Notes: generated from the sequence alone by a model not told the origin. Shown: positions 46,748 to 56,106, numbered from the stretch's first letter. The stretch is DNA of 64,000 bases from Alicyclobacillus sp. SP_1 (GCF_024706985.1 NZ_JAMCCX010000016.1:1-64000), one strand, 5' to 3'. Numbers and translations are program-made.

Positions 46748-47995
46748 ATGGGACATTGCGAGGATAGAGTTGCTCGCCGAGCCAATTTAGCGGATCAAAT
46801 GGTCGATGGAAGTCTTGCGATTTTTTTTGCTGGAGAAGCTCCGCCGAAGTCGGAAGACCATGCATACGATTTTTCGGTGAATCGCAACTTTTTCTATTTG
46901 ACAGGCATTGACCGGGAAAGTGCTTGCTTAGTGATGAGTAAGCGAAATGGCCAGGTCTCGGAAATCTTGTTCATCGAACGGCCTAATCCAGACATGGAGA
47001 AGTGGACTGGAAGGCGAATGACGGTGGAAGAGGCAAAGGTACATAGCGGACTGGAGACCGTCCTCTATACCGAGGCATTTGAGGGATGGTTTGGCCGGGC
47101 CATGAGTTGGCAGAATCTACAAACTCTCTATTTGGATTTTGACCAGCACAGTTTCGGTCAGCCTACGCTGCAGTCGGCGCACCGATTTGCGCACCAGATT
47201 CAGCAAAAATACCCTGGTTTACGCGTGATGAATTTTCACTATGCACTTGGACAAATGCGTCTTTACAAATCTTCTTCTGAGATTGAGGAGACTCGGAAAG
47301 CGATTGACATCACCGATGCAGGGATTCGAAATGTGTTGGCGCACAGTAAGGCTGGCATGATGGAGTACGAGTTGGAAGCTCACTTCAACTTCACTCTCTG
47401 TAGCCGCGGGGTGCGCGAGCATGCGTTTCCGCCCATCGTCGCTGGCGGCGAGCGGGCTACCATTCTTCACTATGTGACTAACAGCGAGGCTACCAAGGAT
47501 GGAGACTTGGTCTTGCTCGATTTAGGCGCTGCCTGCCGGTACTACTCGGCGGACATTTCCAGAACATTTCCGGTCAATGGAAAATTCTCAGCGCTCCAGA
47601 AACAGTACTATCAGTTGGTCTTGGACACGGAAGAAGCAGTCATCGCGGCTGTTCGTCCTGGGGTAACGTGGAAGGAACTGAATGACATTGCGAAGAGCTC
47701 GCTCGCAAAAGGGATGATGAAGCTCGGCAAGATTCAACAGGAAAGTGAGCTCGACCGATATTACTATCACAGTGTTGGACATCCACTCGGCTTAGATACG
47801 CATGATGTCGGAGACCGGGACGCAGTATTAGCACCTGGTATGATTGTGACCATTGAACCGGGTATCTACGTTGCTGAGGATAGTATCGGCATTCGGATTG
47901 AAGACGACATTCTCGTGACCGAGACAGGCCACGAAAACCTCTCACGGCAAATCCCGAAAACCATTGCAGAAATCGAGCGTTGCATGGCGCACTGA
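46748..47995 (+). CDS. M24 family Xaa-Pro aminopeptidase
   Basis: A 415-residue metallopeptidase of the aminopeptidase P type, removing N-terminal residues before proline. The N-terminal creatinase-like domain (VDGSLAIFFAGEAPPKSEDHAYDFSVNRNFFYLTGI) is followed by the pita-bread catalytic domain with metal ligands in LLDLGAACRYYSADISRTFP (two Asp), HSVGHPLGLDTHD (His), MIVTIEPGIYV (Glu) and GIRIEDDILVTE (Glu). All five ligands are present. It begins 4 bp after mgsA and probably shares its transcript. Confidence 0.92.
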   Translation: MGHCEDRVARRANLADQMVDGSLAIFFAGEAPPKSEDHAYDFSVNRNFFYLTGIDRESACLVMSKRNGQVSEILFIERPNPDMEKWTGRRMTVEEAKVHSGLETVLYTEAFEGWFGRAMSWQNLQTLYLDFDQHSFGQPTLQSAHRFAHQIQQKYPGLRVMNFHYALGQMRLYKSSSEIEETRKAIDITDAGIRNVLAHSKAGMMEYELEAHFNFTLCSRGVREHAFPPIVAGGERATILHYVTNSEATKDGDLVLLDLGAACRYYSADISRTFPVNGKFSALQKQYYQLVLDTEEAVIAAVRPGVTWKELNDIAKSSLAKGMMKLGKIQQESELDRYYYHSVGHPLGLDTHDVGDRDAVLAPGMIVTIEPGIYVAEDSIGIRIEDDILVTETGHENLSRQIPKTIAEIERCMAH

Positions 47996-48056
47996 CGCTG
48001 CGGTTTCAAGAAGAGTCGATACTCTGTAACTAATAAAAGAGACGGGCCTTTGTGAA

Positions 48057-48087
48057 GGGCGGGTGACATCGGTCGATGCACCCGCCC
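48057..48087 (+). terminator. Hairpin after the M24 peptidase gene
   Basis: GGGCGGGTG and CACCCGCCC pair over 9 bp with a 13-base loop, lying between two convergent genes. There is no long U run on the plus strand, so termination strength is uncertain. Confidence 0.45.
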
Positions 48088-48166
48088 GCGCTGTCTTCTT
48101 CCAAAGGAGATGTTTCATTCTCAACTCGCCGTTGGCCCGTCCTGCGGTGCGTGCGGCCTTCTGACC

Positions 48167-49861
48167 TTAAAATTTCGTATCGTCGACCGACTCGAGCCAC
48201 TGTGCCAGTGGTTCCACCACGCTGGCCACACATCCATCGTCAAAGGGAGATTGCAGATTCGCTTCCTGAACGAGTTCAAGAAACGACTTACTCCCCCCTA
48301 AGCGGCAGAGATGCAAGTAGTCCCGCCATGCATCCGTTCGGTTCCTCTCGGCTTTCAGCCAGAACTGAAAGGCACAAATTTGCGCCAGCGTGTAGTCGAT
48401 GTAATAGAAAGGTTCCATATAGATGTGCGTCTGAATTTGCCAGTAGCCGCCCTCTTCCAGGAACTCGTTGTCCTCATACTTCCGAAGTGGCAAATATTTT
48501 TCCTCTATTTCCCGCCACTTCGCTTTGCGCTCTGCGGGCGTCAAATCCGGATGAGCATAGATAGCATGCTGAAACTCATCCACTGCAACCCCATATGGAA
48601 TGAACTGCAGAGCTCCAGAGACGTGCATGAATCGGAACTTTTCAGCATCCTCTTGAAAGAAACGGTCCATCCACGGCCATGTCAGAAACTCCATGCTCAT
48701 CGAGTGAATCTCGCAGGCTTCCAGTGTTGGGAAATAGTACTCTGGGACTGGGTATTTCCGGCTCATGTAGCTTTGAAACGCGTGACCAGCTTCATGTGTC
48801 AAAACCGTGACGTCATCATAGGTGCCGTTGAAGTTTGCAAAGATGTAGGGAGCTTCATATTTCGGGATATTGGTGCAATAGCCGCCGACGGCTTTCCCTT
48901 TTTTACTGAGCAAATCCAGCAGTTCATCGCGGACCATGGTCTGGAAAAACTCGTCCGTTTCCGGAGACAACTCCCGGTACATCTCCACCCCATTCTCTAG
49001 AATCCACTGCGGATCCCCTTTTGGAGCCGGATTTCCGGAGAGAAACGTGAGACTCTCATCGTAATAGAGCAGAGTGTCGAGATGAAGCCGCTCTCTCTGG
49101 CGCTCCTTCAACCGCACCGACAAAGGTACCAGATGTTGAGCCACTTGGCGCCGAAAATTCGCAACCATCGACGCGTCATAATCGGTCCGATTCAAGCGGG
49201 CATAAGCTAATTCAGTAAAGTTTGAAAAGCCAAGTTCCCTGGCAATCTGAGCGCGAAGATGCACTAATTCGTCATACAAACGGTCATATTCTTCGGCGTT
49301 TTGCTGAAAGTAGGCCCACAGTTTTTGTTGGGCCTCTTTGCGTACTTCGCGAGTAACAGACTGCAAGTAAGGTCCCATTTGGGAGAGATTGAGTTTGTCT
49401 CCCTGCCAATCGATTTCTGCAGATGCCATCAGCTTTTGATAGGCACTGACCAAGGCGTTCTCTTTTTGGAGAAGTGGTAAGACGGATGGGTCGAACGTCT
49501 TGAGAGTGGTCTCTGCCAGTCGAAACAACTGACGACCCCACTTGGCCTCCAAAGTCTTCCGAAACGGAGACTCGACCAAGACCCGGTAGAACTCGGTCGT
49601 CAGTCCCTGCATCCGCGGCGAGTTTTCGTCAAAAAAATCTTGCTCTGTTGCGTAAAACTCGTCTCTCGTATCGACGGTGTGGCGAATCGATGCAATCGAC
49701 TGCATGGAATTAAACTCCATCCGCTGACGATTAATATCTGCCATCAGTTGGTCCTGTTCGTCCGCAGTAGCGGCTGCCGAAAACTGCTCCAAAGCAGCTC
49801 GAAACCGCTGTTCCAATTCGTCCATATCTGGACGAACGTAAGGGTATTCAGAAAACTTCAC
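48167..49861 (-). CDS. M3 family oligoendopeptidase
   Basis: A 564-residue cytosolic zinc peptidase of the M3 (PepF-like) family that degrades oligopeptides. The zinc site is VTVLTHEAGHAFQSYMSRKYP (HEXXH), with the third ligand in EACEIHSMSMEFLTWPW. The N-terminal helical domain and the AYYIDYTLAQICAFQFW-like segment near the C-terminus fit the clade annotated as M3 oligoendopeptidase. The start has GAGGGG upstream. It is convergent with the M24 peptidase gene. Confidence 0.93.
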   Translation of the reverse strand: MKFSEYPYVRPDMDELEQRFRAALEQFSAAATADEQDQLMADINRQRMEFNSMQSIASIRHTVDTRDEFYATEQDFFDENSPRMQGLTTEFYRVLVESPFRKTLEAKWGRQLFRLAETTLKTFDPSVLPLLQKENALVSAYQKLMASAEIDWQGDKLNLSQMGPYLQSVTREVRKEAQQKLWAYFQQNAEEYDRLYDELVHLRAQIARELGFSNFTELAYARLNRTDYDASMVANFRRQVAQHLVPLSVRLKERQRERLHLDTLLYYDESLTFLSGNPAPKGDPQWILENGVEMYRELSPETDEFFQTMVRDELLDLLSKKGKAVGGYCTNIPKYEAPYIFANFNGTYDDVTVLTHEAGHAFQSYMSRKYPVPEYYFPTLEACEIHSMSMEFLTWPWMDRFFQEDAEKFRFMHVSGALQFIPYGVAVDEFQHAIYAHPDLTPAERKAKWREIEEKYLPLRKYEDNEFLEEGGYWQIQTHIYMEPFYYIDYTLAQICAFQFWLKAERNRTDAWRDYLHLCRLGGSKSFLELVQEANLQSPFDDGCVASVVEPLAQWLESVDDTKF

Positions 49862-49907
49862 GCGTCATTCCCCTCTCATCGTTCTCAATTCGCGAAGCCG
49901 CTTACGG

Positions 49908-50360
49908 TTAAGTATCTTGAGTTTTGTTGACCCACGCTTTTCGCTGTCTGCGCAGTACTTCGACCGGATTCGGAGCAGTCGTGGACGCGGACGTGGGGAG
50001 CGTATGGGTGCCAGAGGACGACTCTGACTCCTCTATGGGATTCACCTGTACGCCCATCTCTCGGTTGGCATCGCCAGGGAGAGGCCGCGAAGCAAGCGGA
50101 TCAGCCGACTCGCGCCGTGACCTGTCGCGGGCGCTCGACTCACTGATGTTCGTGCCCTCGTCTGCCAGCTGACCCGTGCGCCGCAGAAAGTCCTCAACCA
50201 TGCGCAGAATCTCAAAACTGAAGTCGCCGCGCTGCTTCAATGCGGTCAAATAGTCGCAAACCGCCGGTGGTGTGTCGCTCGCTACATAGATGTGGATGAC
50301 ATCTCCGTGGTGCACCGCTTTGTCCTTAGAGCGCCGGATTCGGCTCCGCTCAGTAGCCAT
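49908..50360 (-). CDS. ParR-like putative DNA-binding adaptor (ribbon-helix-helix layout)
   Basis: A 150-residue protein encoded directly after, and overlapping, the actin-like gene (TGATG). Residues 19-62 have the layout of a ribbon-helix-helix domain: a short strand (DVIHIYVAS), a helix (PPAVCDYLTALKQRG), a tight turn and a second helix (SFEILRMVEDFLRRTG). The N-terminus is basic (TERSRIRRSKDK). The C-terminal 85 residues are Ser/Glu/Arg-rich and disordered except for a final basic helix (PVEVLRRQRKAWVNK), a plausible actin-filament contact. This is the organisation of ParR adaptors of type II plasmid partition. The assignment rests on topology and gene position, not on recognised homology. 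Confidence 0.6.
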   Translation of the reverse strand: MATERSRIRRSKDKAVHHGDVIHIYVASDTPPAVCDYLTALKQRGDFSFEILRMVEDFLRRTGQLADEGTNISESSARDRSRRESADPLASRPLPGDANREMGVQVNPIEESESSSGTHTLPTSASTTAPNPVEVLRRQRKAWVNKTQDT

Positions 50361-51517
50361 CAGTCAGCCTCCGTGGCCGCCACCTCCGCGCCCGTCTGTA
50401 GAGCAGCTATCAAGGAGCGATAGGTGCCGCGAACATTTCGCAGTTGTGCCAGTTCTGGGCGGTCGAAGCGAAGCGGGTGCCCTTGCCTATCCAATTCTTT
50501 TAAATACGACGATAAGATGACCGACCCGCCGCCGATAAACAAAAACTCCTCAGCCTCCGGAGCTGCTGCCCAGGCATCAAACACACGCTCTAGCACATCC
50601 CTCGCGAGCTCTGTCAGATGCAAGTTGGCGATGTCTGAGATGTTCCCTTTAACGAGCCCTTGCCAGCGCACCTCGTACTCTTTATGCACGAGCCGGTCTA
50701 CGACATTCACGTCGCTCGTCAGATACTCCTGCCCGACGGAGGCGTTGAAGTCTTTGCGAATGCGCGACACGATGTCGTTCAAGTTAATGCGAAAGCCGGT
50801 GGACGTATAGTCATCGAGCTCCAGCCCTGGCTTGAAAAAGGCGATATCTAAGTCAATGCCACCCAAGTCGGCAACGCCAAAAGATTTGTCCGCGAGAGTG
50901 CTTTTCGGGTCACTCGCGAGATCGATAATGCCAGCCACATTGTCGACATTGACCCCATCAGGAAGAGACACGCTTAGTTCTACCGATACCCCTTCGAGCC
51001 CTGGCGTAGATTTGAACACCACCGTATGAACTCCGCTCGTGAGTCTTGCTTCCAAAACAGCCGCCTCGGCCACCTCGGCGATAGGCAGTCCAATGCCGAG
51101 TTGTACATCGGCGCGCAAGCGACGGACACCAGCGCTAATAGCCTGTTGGTTTTTCATAGCCGTCGCAAAAGCCAGCATCGTCAGTGTCGTAATCATCGTC
51201 TCCGTCCGTTGCGACTTCATCTGGGCTGCCCGGTGACCGAGAATGGACTGCGCCCTAGCGTTTCGGGAAGCGAGGATACCCACGTGGAAATTGCGGCCGA
51301 CCCCTTCGGGTAGAGCTGGAGAGACAATCTCGATGTCCAAATTGTCAATAGGAGTACCTTGGTTGAGAATAACTTTTCTCTTCATCTCTGAAGGAACAAT
51401 GACATTCGGAATCATCAGTATGTTGTCCAGTTGATCGAAGGCAGCCTTTACAAAACTGTTCCCATTGTCGATGGCAATCACCATCGACGTATCTTTAACG
51501 CCCGCTTCCTTTGGCAT
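50360..51517 (-). CDS. ParM/StbA-like bacterial actin
   Basis: A 385-residue protein of the actin/Hsp70 ATPase superfamily, ParM/StbA group. Phosphate-1 is VIAIDNGNSFVKAAF, phosphate-2 is FGVADLGGIDLDIAFF, and the adenosine-binding turn is EFLFIGGGSVILSSYL. Between them lie the conserved RRLRADVQLGIGLPI and NLNDIVSRIRKDFNASVG. ParM proteins polymerise with ATP and push apart DNA molecules bound through ParR. Start: ATG at 51517 with GGAGCG upstream; a GTG at 51538 is possible. A good sigma-A promoter and an array of degenerate octamers lie directly upstream, and the ParR-like gene overlaps its end. Confidence 0.85.
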   Translation of the reverse strand: MPKEAGVKDTSMVIAIDNGNSFVKAAFDQLDNILMIPNVIVPSEMKRKVILNQGTPIDNLDIEIVSPALPEGVGRNFHVGILASRNARAQSILGHRAAQMKSQRTETMITTLTMLAFATAMKNQQAISAGVRRLRADVQLGIGLPIAEVAEAAVLEARLTSGVHTVVFKSTPGLEGVSVELSVSLPDGVNVDNVAGIIDLASDPKSTLADKSFGVADLGGIDLDIAFFKPGLELDDYTSTGFRINLNDIVSRIRKDFNASVGQEYLTSDVNVVDRLVHKEYEVRWQGLVKGNISDIANLHLTELARDVLERVFDAWAAAPEAEEFLFIGGGSVILSSYLKELDRQGHPLRFDRPELAQLRNVRGTYRSLIAALQTGAEVAATEAD

Positions 51518-51551
51518 GGAGTTCGCTCCGTTCTGCACATATTTGTCTACT

Positions 51552-51581
51552 AGTATAGGTTGGAGTAGAGAGGATAGTCAA
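51552..51581 (-). promoter_or_regulatory. Sigma-A promoter of the parM-like operon
   Basis: TTGACT (51576-51581) and TATACT (51552-51557) on the minus strand, spacer 18 bp. Transcription would begin about 28 nt before the ATG at 51517. Confidence 0.7.
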
Positions 51582-51610
51582 TGGACTTCATGAGATAACT
51601 ACTTCATCAC

Positions 51611-51666
51611 TTGATTGATTAATTGATTAAGTGCTTTAGTACATAATTAGTTAACTAGTTAATGCA
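51611..51666. repeat. Seven degenerate 8-bp tandem repeats, candidate parC-like site
   Basis: Read in steps of eight from 51611 the units are TTGATTGA, TTAATTGA, TTAAGTGC, TTTAGTAC, ATAATTAG, TTAACTAG and TTAATGCA. The consensus is about TTAATTGA. The stretch is very AT-rich against its surroundings and includes the palindrome TTAACTAGTTAA (51651-51662). It lies 30 bp upstream of the -35 box of the parM-like operon, where ParR-binding iterons are found in plasmid par loci. A heptamer ACTTCAT also occurs twice just beside it. Confidence 0.5.
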
Positions 51667-51723
51667 GGAGATGAACGCGCGTTTGGTCCGGCGCGAATTC
51701 CCACGCCCTCACGCGTTATCAAC

Positions 51724-51751
51724 TCAAAATGCCGGGTCCAACGGCCCCGGC
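51724..51751 (-). terminator. Terminator after the MaoC gene pair
   Basis: GCCGGG (51731-51736) and CCCGGC (51746-51751) form a GC stem. On the minus strand it is followed by ATTTTGAG. It insulates the par-like operon from maoC transcription. Confidence 0.6.
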
Positions 51752-51790
51752 CTTCGCCACCGATTCGGAAGCAACCTCATTCGGAACTGC

Positions 51791-52198
51791 TCACTTAAGC
51801 ATACGAAACGTCGCCGTACCAGACACTGCCTTGACTCCCTTTTGTGTCAGAGCCACCACATCACATTCCACCACATGACCGTCCGCCTCTTCACGCACGC
51901 CAGTAATCGTACCACTGCAGGTCAACACGTCCCCAGGACGAACCATCTCTTGAAACCGAACGCCCCACTCCTGCAAACGGCCGCGTGGACCCATCGCCTC
52001 TTTCAACATCTGGCCGACAAACGCCATGCTCAACATGCCGTGTGCAATGGTCCCCCCAAGTCCAACCTGCTCTGCATAGGCTTCCACCGTATGAATCGGA
52101 TTGAAGTCCCCCGAGGCCCCGGAGTACATCACCAATTGCGTCTGTGTAATTGCCGGCTTCACTAATTCTGGTAGTTTTTCGCCAACTTCCAGCTTCAT
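51791..52198 (-). CDS. MaoC-like hydratase/dehydratase, hot-dog subunit
   Basis: A 135-residue hot-dog protein with the hydratase-2 motif YSGASGDFNPIHT, which supplies the catalytic Asp and His, followed by GTIAHGMLSMAFVGQML and RFQEMVRPGDVLTCSGTIT. It acts on CoA- or ACP-bound 3-hydroxyacyl/enoyl chains. It is the second gene of a pair; together they resemble the HadA-HadB heterodimers of actinobacteria. The start is either ATG at 52198, with GGGGGAG upstream, or GTG at 52207, which overlaps the stop of the partner gene. Confidence 0.85.
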   Translation of the reverse strand: MKLEVGEKLPELVKPAITQTQLVMYSGASGDFNPIHTVEAYAEQVGLGGTIAHGMLSMAFVGQMLKEAMGPRGRLQEWGVRFQEMVRPGDVLTCSGTITGVREEADGHVVECDVVALTQKGVKAVSGTATFRMLK

Positions 52199-52203
52199 CT
52201 CAC

Positions 52204-52644
52204 TCACTCCCCCGCTCCCATTTGGATGACCGTTGAATTCTCCACCAACAAAACTTCACCGCTGCCACTCTTGACGACACCTTCAAACATAAAGAACGTC
52301 ATCTTTCCCATGCGGCCCGACGTCGGACGCACACGAAGCAGAGAACGCGAACAGTACACCACATCTCCTGCACAAATGGGTTCGTTATATTTGAACCGTT
52401 GCTCCCCATGAATCAAACCGTTCGTCGGAAGAACCAGACCTTCAATAACGCCAAAATCAAACGTCCGGCTAAACGTCGGGGGGATGGGGATGCCTCGATA
52501 ACCAGCCGCCTTTGCCACCTCAACCTCTCTGTAAATTCTGTCGTCATCGCCAATCGCATCCGCGAACTTACGAATCGCACCCTTCTCTACCTCATTGGGG
52601 ACCGTATTCGACACCACACCCACAAAATCTTCATAGCCACTCAT
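52204..52644 (-). CDS. MaoC-like N-terminal dehydratase partner (FAS1/HadA-like)
   Basis: A 146-residue hot-dog protein of the FAS1-like dehydratase group: VVSNTVPNEVEKGAIRKFADAIGDDDRIYREVEVAKAAGYRGIPIPPTFSRTF and LIHGEQRFKYNEPICAGDVVYC are typical of HadA-type subunits that lack the catalytic Asp/His pair and form the non-catalytic half. The overlap with the MaoC gene implies a stoichiometric complex. The physiological substrate is unknown; no fatty acid synthesis genes are adjacent. Confidence 0.82.
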   Translation of the reverse strand: MSGYEDFVGVVSNTVPNEVEKGAIRKFADAIGDDDRIYREVEVAKAAGYRGIPIPPTFSRTFDFGVIEGLVLPTNGLIHGEQRFKYNEPICAGDVVYCSRSLLRVRPTSGRMGKMTFFMFEGVVKSGSGEVLLVENSTVIQMGAGE

Positions 52645-52869
52645 AGCAAAACCTCCCCAGTCTACAACTCACTTCATTCTAACCTGCTGCAAACAGACCG
52701 CCAAACTAGCCAAAAAAATCGCCAAAGTCATGTCGAATCTACGAGGATTTGTGAAAAGATTGTCGAATATGCATTCGGACTCCGCCAAAATCTTCGGTTC
52801 GCGAAAGCAGTATCGCACCCCACCATCGCTCAGTAACATCATACTCTTTGCCTAAAGGAGCACGCACTC

Positions 52870-54594
52870 ATGGGTATCATCCGCTCTATTCGTTCGAAAT
52901 TCATTGTTAAAGTGACACTTTCTCTCTCTCTGATTCTCGTCTTGATCGCCGGGATGGTGCTCACAGCCATCCTTACATCCCGCAATGTCAACCAGGATGC
53001 AGCCACCATCTCGGCTCGTGACCTCCCCTTTGAAAACGACGCTACCCAAGCCTATCTAGGATTCCTCAACATGGACGACCAATCGAACATGTGGGTCGGA
53101 CTCAAAAGTTTCGGCAATCATTCGCTGAATCAAGCAACTTATCAACAAATCATACAAGGCGAACAGCAACTGAACGCTTCTCTCGCCAAATTACAAAAAC
53201 TAGCTACCACTCCCCGGCTCCAAAAGCTCATGAAGCAGACACTCTCCGATGCTGCAGACTATGAAGGCTATTTTCAACAGGTTCGAACCGATTACAAAAC
53301 CAACTATAAACTCGCGGAAGAGACCATGTATGTCTCGAACTCGAATGCATCGAACAACTTGACCAATGACCTGACGGAACTCGTCGCATACGGCCAAAAC
53401 ATGACCGTCAAGCGAGCGGCCAATACGAGCGACATGGCTAAGGCCGACGAAATTCAATTTCCGCTCTATGGACTTATTCTGTTCGTAGCCTGTCTTCTGC
53501 TTTCCTTCTACGTACGACGTTCTATCAGGCCCGTTCCGGACGTAGCCAAGCGTCTCGAAGCGATGGCCTCCGGCAATTTGCAAATCGAAGACATGTCTGT
53601 GCGCACCTCGGATGAAATCGGACGCTTGGCCACCGCTTTCAACCAAATGAAGCAAAATCTCCGTCAACTCGTCGGGAAGACCCGCGACAATTCCAACGCC
53701 GTGGCTCACGCCGCTTCCGCACTGCAGGCTGGCGCCGAAGAGACGACCAAAGCCGTACAGAGTGTGGCCGAGGCATTACAAAACATCACCCACCAGATGG
53801 AAGAACAGAATCGCGGCTTCCGCGAGACCATGCTGGCAACGGAAGAAATGTCGTCGGGCGTACAGGTCACCGCCGAAGCCGCATCCGAGGTCACGAGCAA
53901 AGTTCAGAGCTTGGCAGATAGTGCATCGTCCGGCAACGACGTGATGCAAGAGACGGCCAACATGATGAACAGCATCGCGACCGCAGCCGCACTCTCCCAA
54001 AACCAGATTCAGTCACTTGCCGACCGTTCCACGCAAATTGAGGAAATTATTCGCACGATTACCGAGATCGCCAAAAAGACAAACCTTCTAGCCTTAAACG
54101 CCGCCATCGAGGCGGCACGGGCTGGAGAAAGCGGGCGAGGTTTTGCCGTCGTCGCCAACGAAGTGCGCAATCTTGCGACGGAGGCCACTAAATCGGCTGA
54201 GGGGATTTCCGAACTCATACGGGGCATCCAACTCGATGTGGCCGAGTCTGTAGAAAAGATATCTACCATGACGAGTTCAGTCGCCCATGGGTCAGACATG
54301 ATGCGCCAATCGGCCACCCTCTTCTCCCATGTCGAGACGACCAGCAGCGAAATCGCAGCGGCCATCGAAGGTATCTCGGCTGCAACGGAAGAAATGTCCG
54401 CCAATGCAGAGGAAATCAGCGCAGCCGTCCAGAGAATGGCCGCCTCTACAGATGAGTCCGCTCTACATGTAGAGAATGTCTCGGCTGCCACCGAAGAGCA
54501 GATGGCATCCATGGAAGAAGTCGCGGCTTCCGCAACGGAGCTTCATTCCCTCGCCGCGTCCTTGCAAGAATCGCTGACACAATTCCAGGTTTAA
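52870..54594 (+). CDS. Methyl-accepting chemotaxis protein
   Basis: A 574-residue chemoreceptor. Two membrane helices (about residues 12-36 and 196-215) bracket a 160-residue extracytoplasmic helical sensor of four-helix-bundle type ([37 protein letters not shown]). A HAMP domain follows ([34 protein letters not shown]), then the long coiled coil with the signalling tip [36 protein letters not shown] that contacts CheA/CheW. No other chemotaxis gene is nearby. The start has AAAGGAG upstream. The ligand is unknown. Confidence 0.93.
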   Translation: MGIIRSIRSKFIVKVTLSLSLILVLIAGMVLTAILTSRNVNQDAATISARDLPFENDATQAYLGFLNMDDQSNMWVGLKSFGNHSLNQATYQQIIQGEQQLNASLAKLQKLATTPRLQKLMKQTLSDAADYEGYFQQVRTDYKTNYKLAEETMYVSNSNASNNLTNDLTELVAYGQNMTVKRAANTSDMAKADEIQFPLYGLILFVACLLLSFYVRRSIRPVPDVAKRLEAMASGNLQIEDMSVRTSDEIGRLATAFNQMKQNLRQLVGKTRDNSNAVAHAASALQAGAEETTKAVQSVAEALQNITHQMEEQNRGFRETMLATEEMSSGVQVTAEAASEVTSKVQSLADSASSGNDVMQETANMMNSIATAAALSQNQIQSLADRSTQIEEIIRTITEIAKKTNLLALNAAIEAARAGESGRGFAVVANEVRNLATEATKSAEGISELIRGIQLDVAESVEKISTMTSSVAHGSDMMRQSATLFSHVETTSSEIAAAIEGISAATEEMSANAEEISAAVQRMAASTDESALHVENVSAATEEQMASMEEVAASATELHSLAASLQESLTQFQV

Positions 54595-54696
54595 AAAATC
54601 CCTTGCGGACCCGTACACCACGGAGTCAGCAAAGCACCCTTTACAGCCACTGACACATTCAAAGTGCCATGACCTATGACAATACCACCTTATAGA

Positions 54697-54721
54697 TGGC
54701 TTTGGGCTAGACCCAAAGCCA
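54697..54721. terminator. Hairpin between the chemoreceptor and the lipoprotein gene
   Basis: TGGCTTTGGG and CCCAAAGCCA pair perfectly over 10 bp around a 5-base loop. It lies between convergent genes and probably serves both. Neither side has a strong U run. Confidence 0.5.
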
Positions 54722-54725
54722 TTCA

Positions 54726-55334
54726 TCATGATCCCTCAAAGGAATTCGCAATCTTGACCAGCATTCCCTTACTCAACTCTCCAGTAGAGGTCCGAGATTT
54801 GACGTCGATTTTAGCAGCGGAGAGGTCATATGCCACATGGCGCTCATACCAACTCAAGGTCGTACCATTGGGTCCATGAGCGTCAAAATACGCAGTCACG
54901 TCATGGTTTAACACTACCTTCTCTCCATTCGCACTGTTAAAAGGATTCTTCTGCAGATACGATTCTTGAACATTGATATCCTGCTGCTCATTGTTTCGAA
55001 TCGGACTAAAAAAATCCACCATGAAGAACGTGTACGCTGTCGAGTTGGGCGAACTTCCTTTCCCAGCACTATCCACTTGGCGCGAAGTAAACGGGTGATA
55101 CGATGGAAGAGTGAAATGAAACGAAACCTTATTCAATGTGACTTCAAGACTCTGTTTGACTGCGTTCGGTAACTGATCCACTAGAGGATTTTGCAGTGTC
55201 TGGGGGCGCGGAATCGTCTCCTTCGAGGTGGTGTCCTGTGTGACGCTGGTTGGATGGGCTACGCCGTTGGTGGAACACCCTGTTAATGTCAAAACACAGA
55301 CACCAACCGCTCCGACGAGCCGTAAGCTTTTCAT
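54726..55334 (-). CDS. Lipoprotein of unknown function
   Basis: A 202-residue protein with a lipoprotein signal peptide and lipobox LTGCSTNG, predicting attachment to the outer face of the membrane at a cysteine near residue 20. A Thr/Ser-rich linker leads to a strand-rich domain (VTLNKVSFHFTLPSYHPFTS, YTFFMVDFFSPIRNNEQQDINVQESYL, ATYF-like DVTAYFDAHGPNGTTLSWYERHVAYDL). This layout resembles DUF4367-type or anti-sigma-like exterior domains, without firm assignment. Confidence 0.75.
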   Translation of the reverse strand: MKSLRLVGAVGVCVLTLTGCSTNGVAHPTSVTQDTTSKETIPRPQTLQNPLVDQLPNAVKQSLEVTLNKVSFHFTLPSYHPFTSRQVDSAGKGSSPNSTAYTFFMVDFFSPIRNNEQQDINVQESYLQKNPFNSANGEKVVLNHDVTAYFDAHGPNGTTLSWYERHVAYDLSAAKIDVKSRTSTGELSKGMLVKIANSFEGS

Positions 55335-55403
55335 TTCATCTCTCCTTCAACGCCTGTCGCCTTCAACACCGCGCTACTTTACATAAGTGTATATATTTTC
55401 CTT

Positions 55404-55431
55404 AGTATAGCATAAATAGAATTTCATGTAA
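55404..55431 (-). promoter_or_regulatory. Promoter of the lipoprotein gene at 54726
   Basis: On the minus strand TGCTATACT is an extended -10 (TATACT at 55404-55409), with TTACAT (55426-55431) 16 bp upstream. Confidence 0.5.
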
Positions 55432-55458
55432 GATACGCATTCTCAGTAGAGATTCTCG

Positions 55459-56055
55459 CTACGCACGAGGTGGCGTATCTTCGTCCTCTTCTAAATACCA
55501 TTTTCCTCCTGGATGCTTTTGTACAACCACAAACTCCCGATACTGGGTATACTCAAGTGCTGGAACGAGATTAGGATGGTGCACTTTCATCTGCATCACT
55601 GCGTAGTATACTTTTACGCGATACCATGAAAGGTCGTTCTTGCTGAGCGAGCCCGACAGACCTGGCGTCGACGAAATATCTTGAAACTTGTCGAATTTTA
55701 CATGGTATATATTTTTTAAATATTTAATCCATCTTGGCTCTACTTCGAATTTCAAATCTGGTGCGAGGAGCTTTCCTGCTGCGCTGTAATTACCCTTTAC
55801 AACGTCTTTGTAGAAGCGAATAGGCACTTGCGCGGCTACCGAATTATTCTTAATTTCAATAGGATTGGTCGATGTATTACTGTTAGATGTCGCTTTTGTC
55901 GGTGGCAATCTGTCTGGCGACGTTGCATGTGCCGCTGGACTGACGGACGATACATCAGGTAGCGTTGGATGAGCTTCACGCACTCCACAGCCAATTACGC
56001 CTCCTAACGCGACTAATGCTGCGACAATCCAAAGGCCTTTCTTGATAGTGTCCAA
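55459..56055 (-). CDS. Lipoprotein-like secreted protein of unknown function
   Basis: A 198-residue protein. I place the start at TTG 56055 because GGGGGA lies 6 bases upstream and a promoter at 56077-56106 would begin transcription downstream of the alternative ATG at 56076. Residues 5-22 are hydrophobic and end in GVIGCGVRE, an acceptable lipobox. A Ser/Thr/Asn/Pro linker follows, then a domain (VPIRFYKDVVKGNYSAAGKLL, KVYYAVMQMKVHHPNL, YREFVVVQKHPGGKWYLEED) that looks like an NTF2-type or DUF4829-like fold. No function assigned. It is separate from the next lipoprotein gene, which has its own promoter. Confidence 0.7.
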   Translation of the reverse strand: MDTIKKGLWIVAALVALGGVIGCGVREAHPTLPDVSSVSPAAHATSPDRLPPTKATSNSNTSTNPIEIKNNSVAAQVPIRFYKDVVKGNYSAAGKLLAPDLKFEVEPRWIKYLKNIYHVKFDKFQDISSTPGLSGSLSKNDLSWYRVKVYYAVMQMKVHHPNLVPALEYTQYREFVVVQKHPGGKWYLEEDEDTPPRA

Positions 56056-56076
56056 CTGAAGTCCCCCTGTCTCCAT

Positions 56077-56106
56077 AATCTATGAATAGACGGGCTATTG
56101 TGTCAA
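56077..56106 (-). promoter_or_regulatory. Promoter of the lipoprotein gene at 55459
   Basis: TTGACA (56101-56106) and TAGATT (56077-56082) on the minus strand with an 18-bp spacer. The start point would fall just upstream of the chosen TTG start. Confidence 0.45.
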
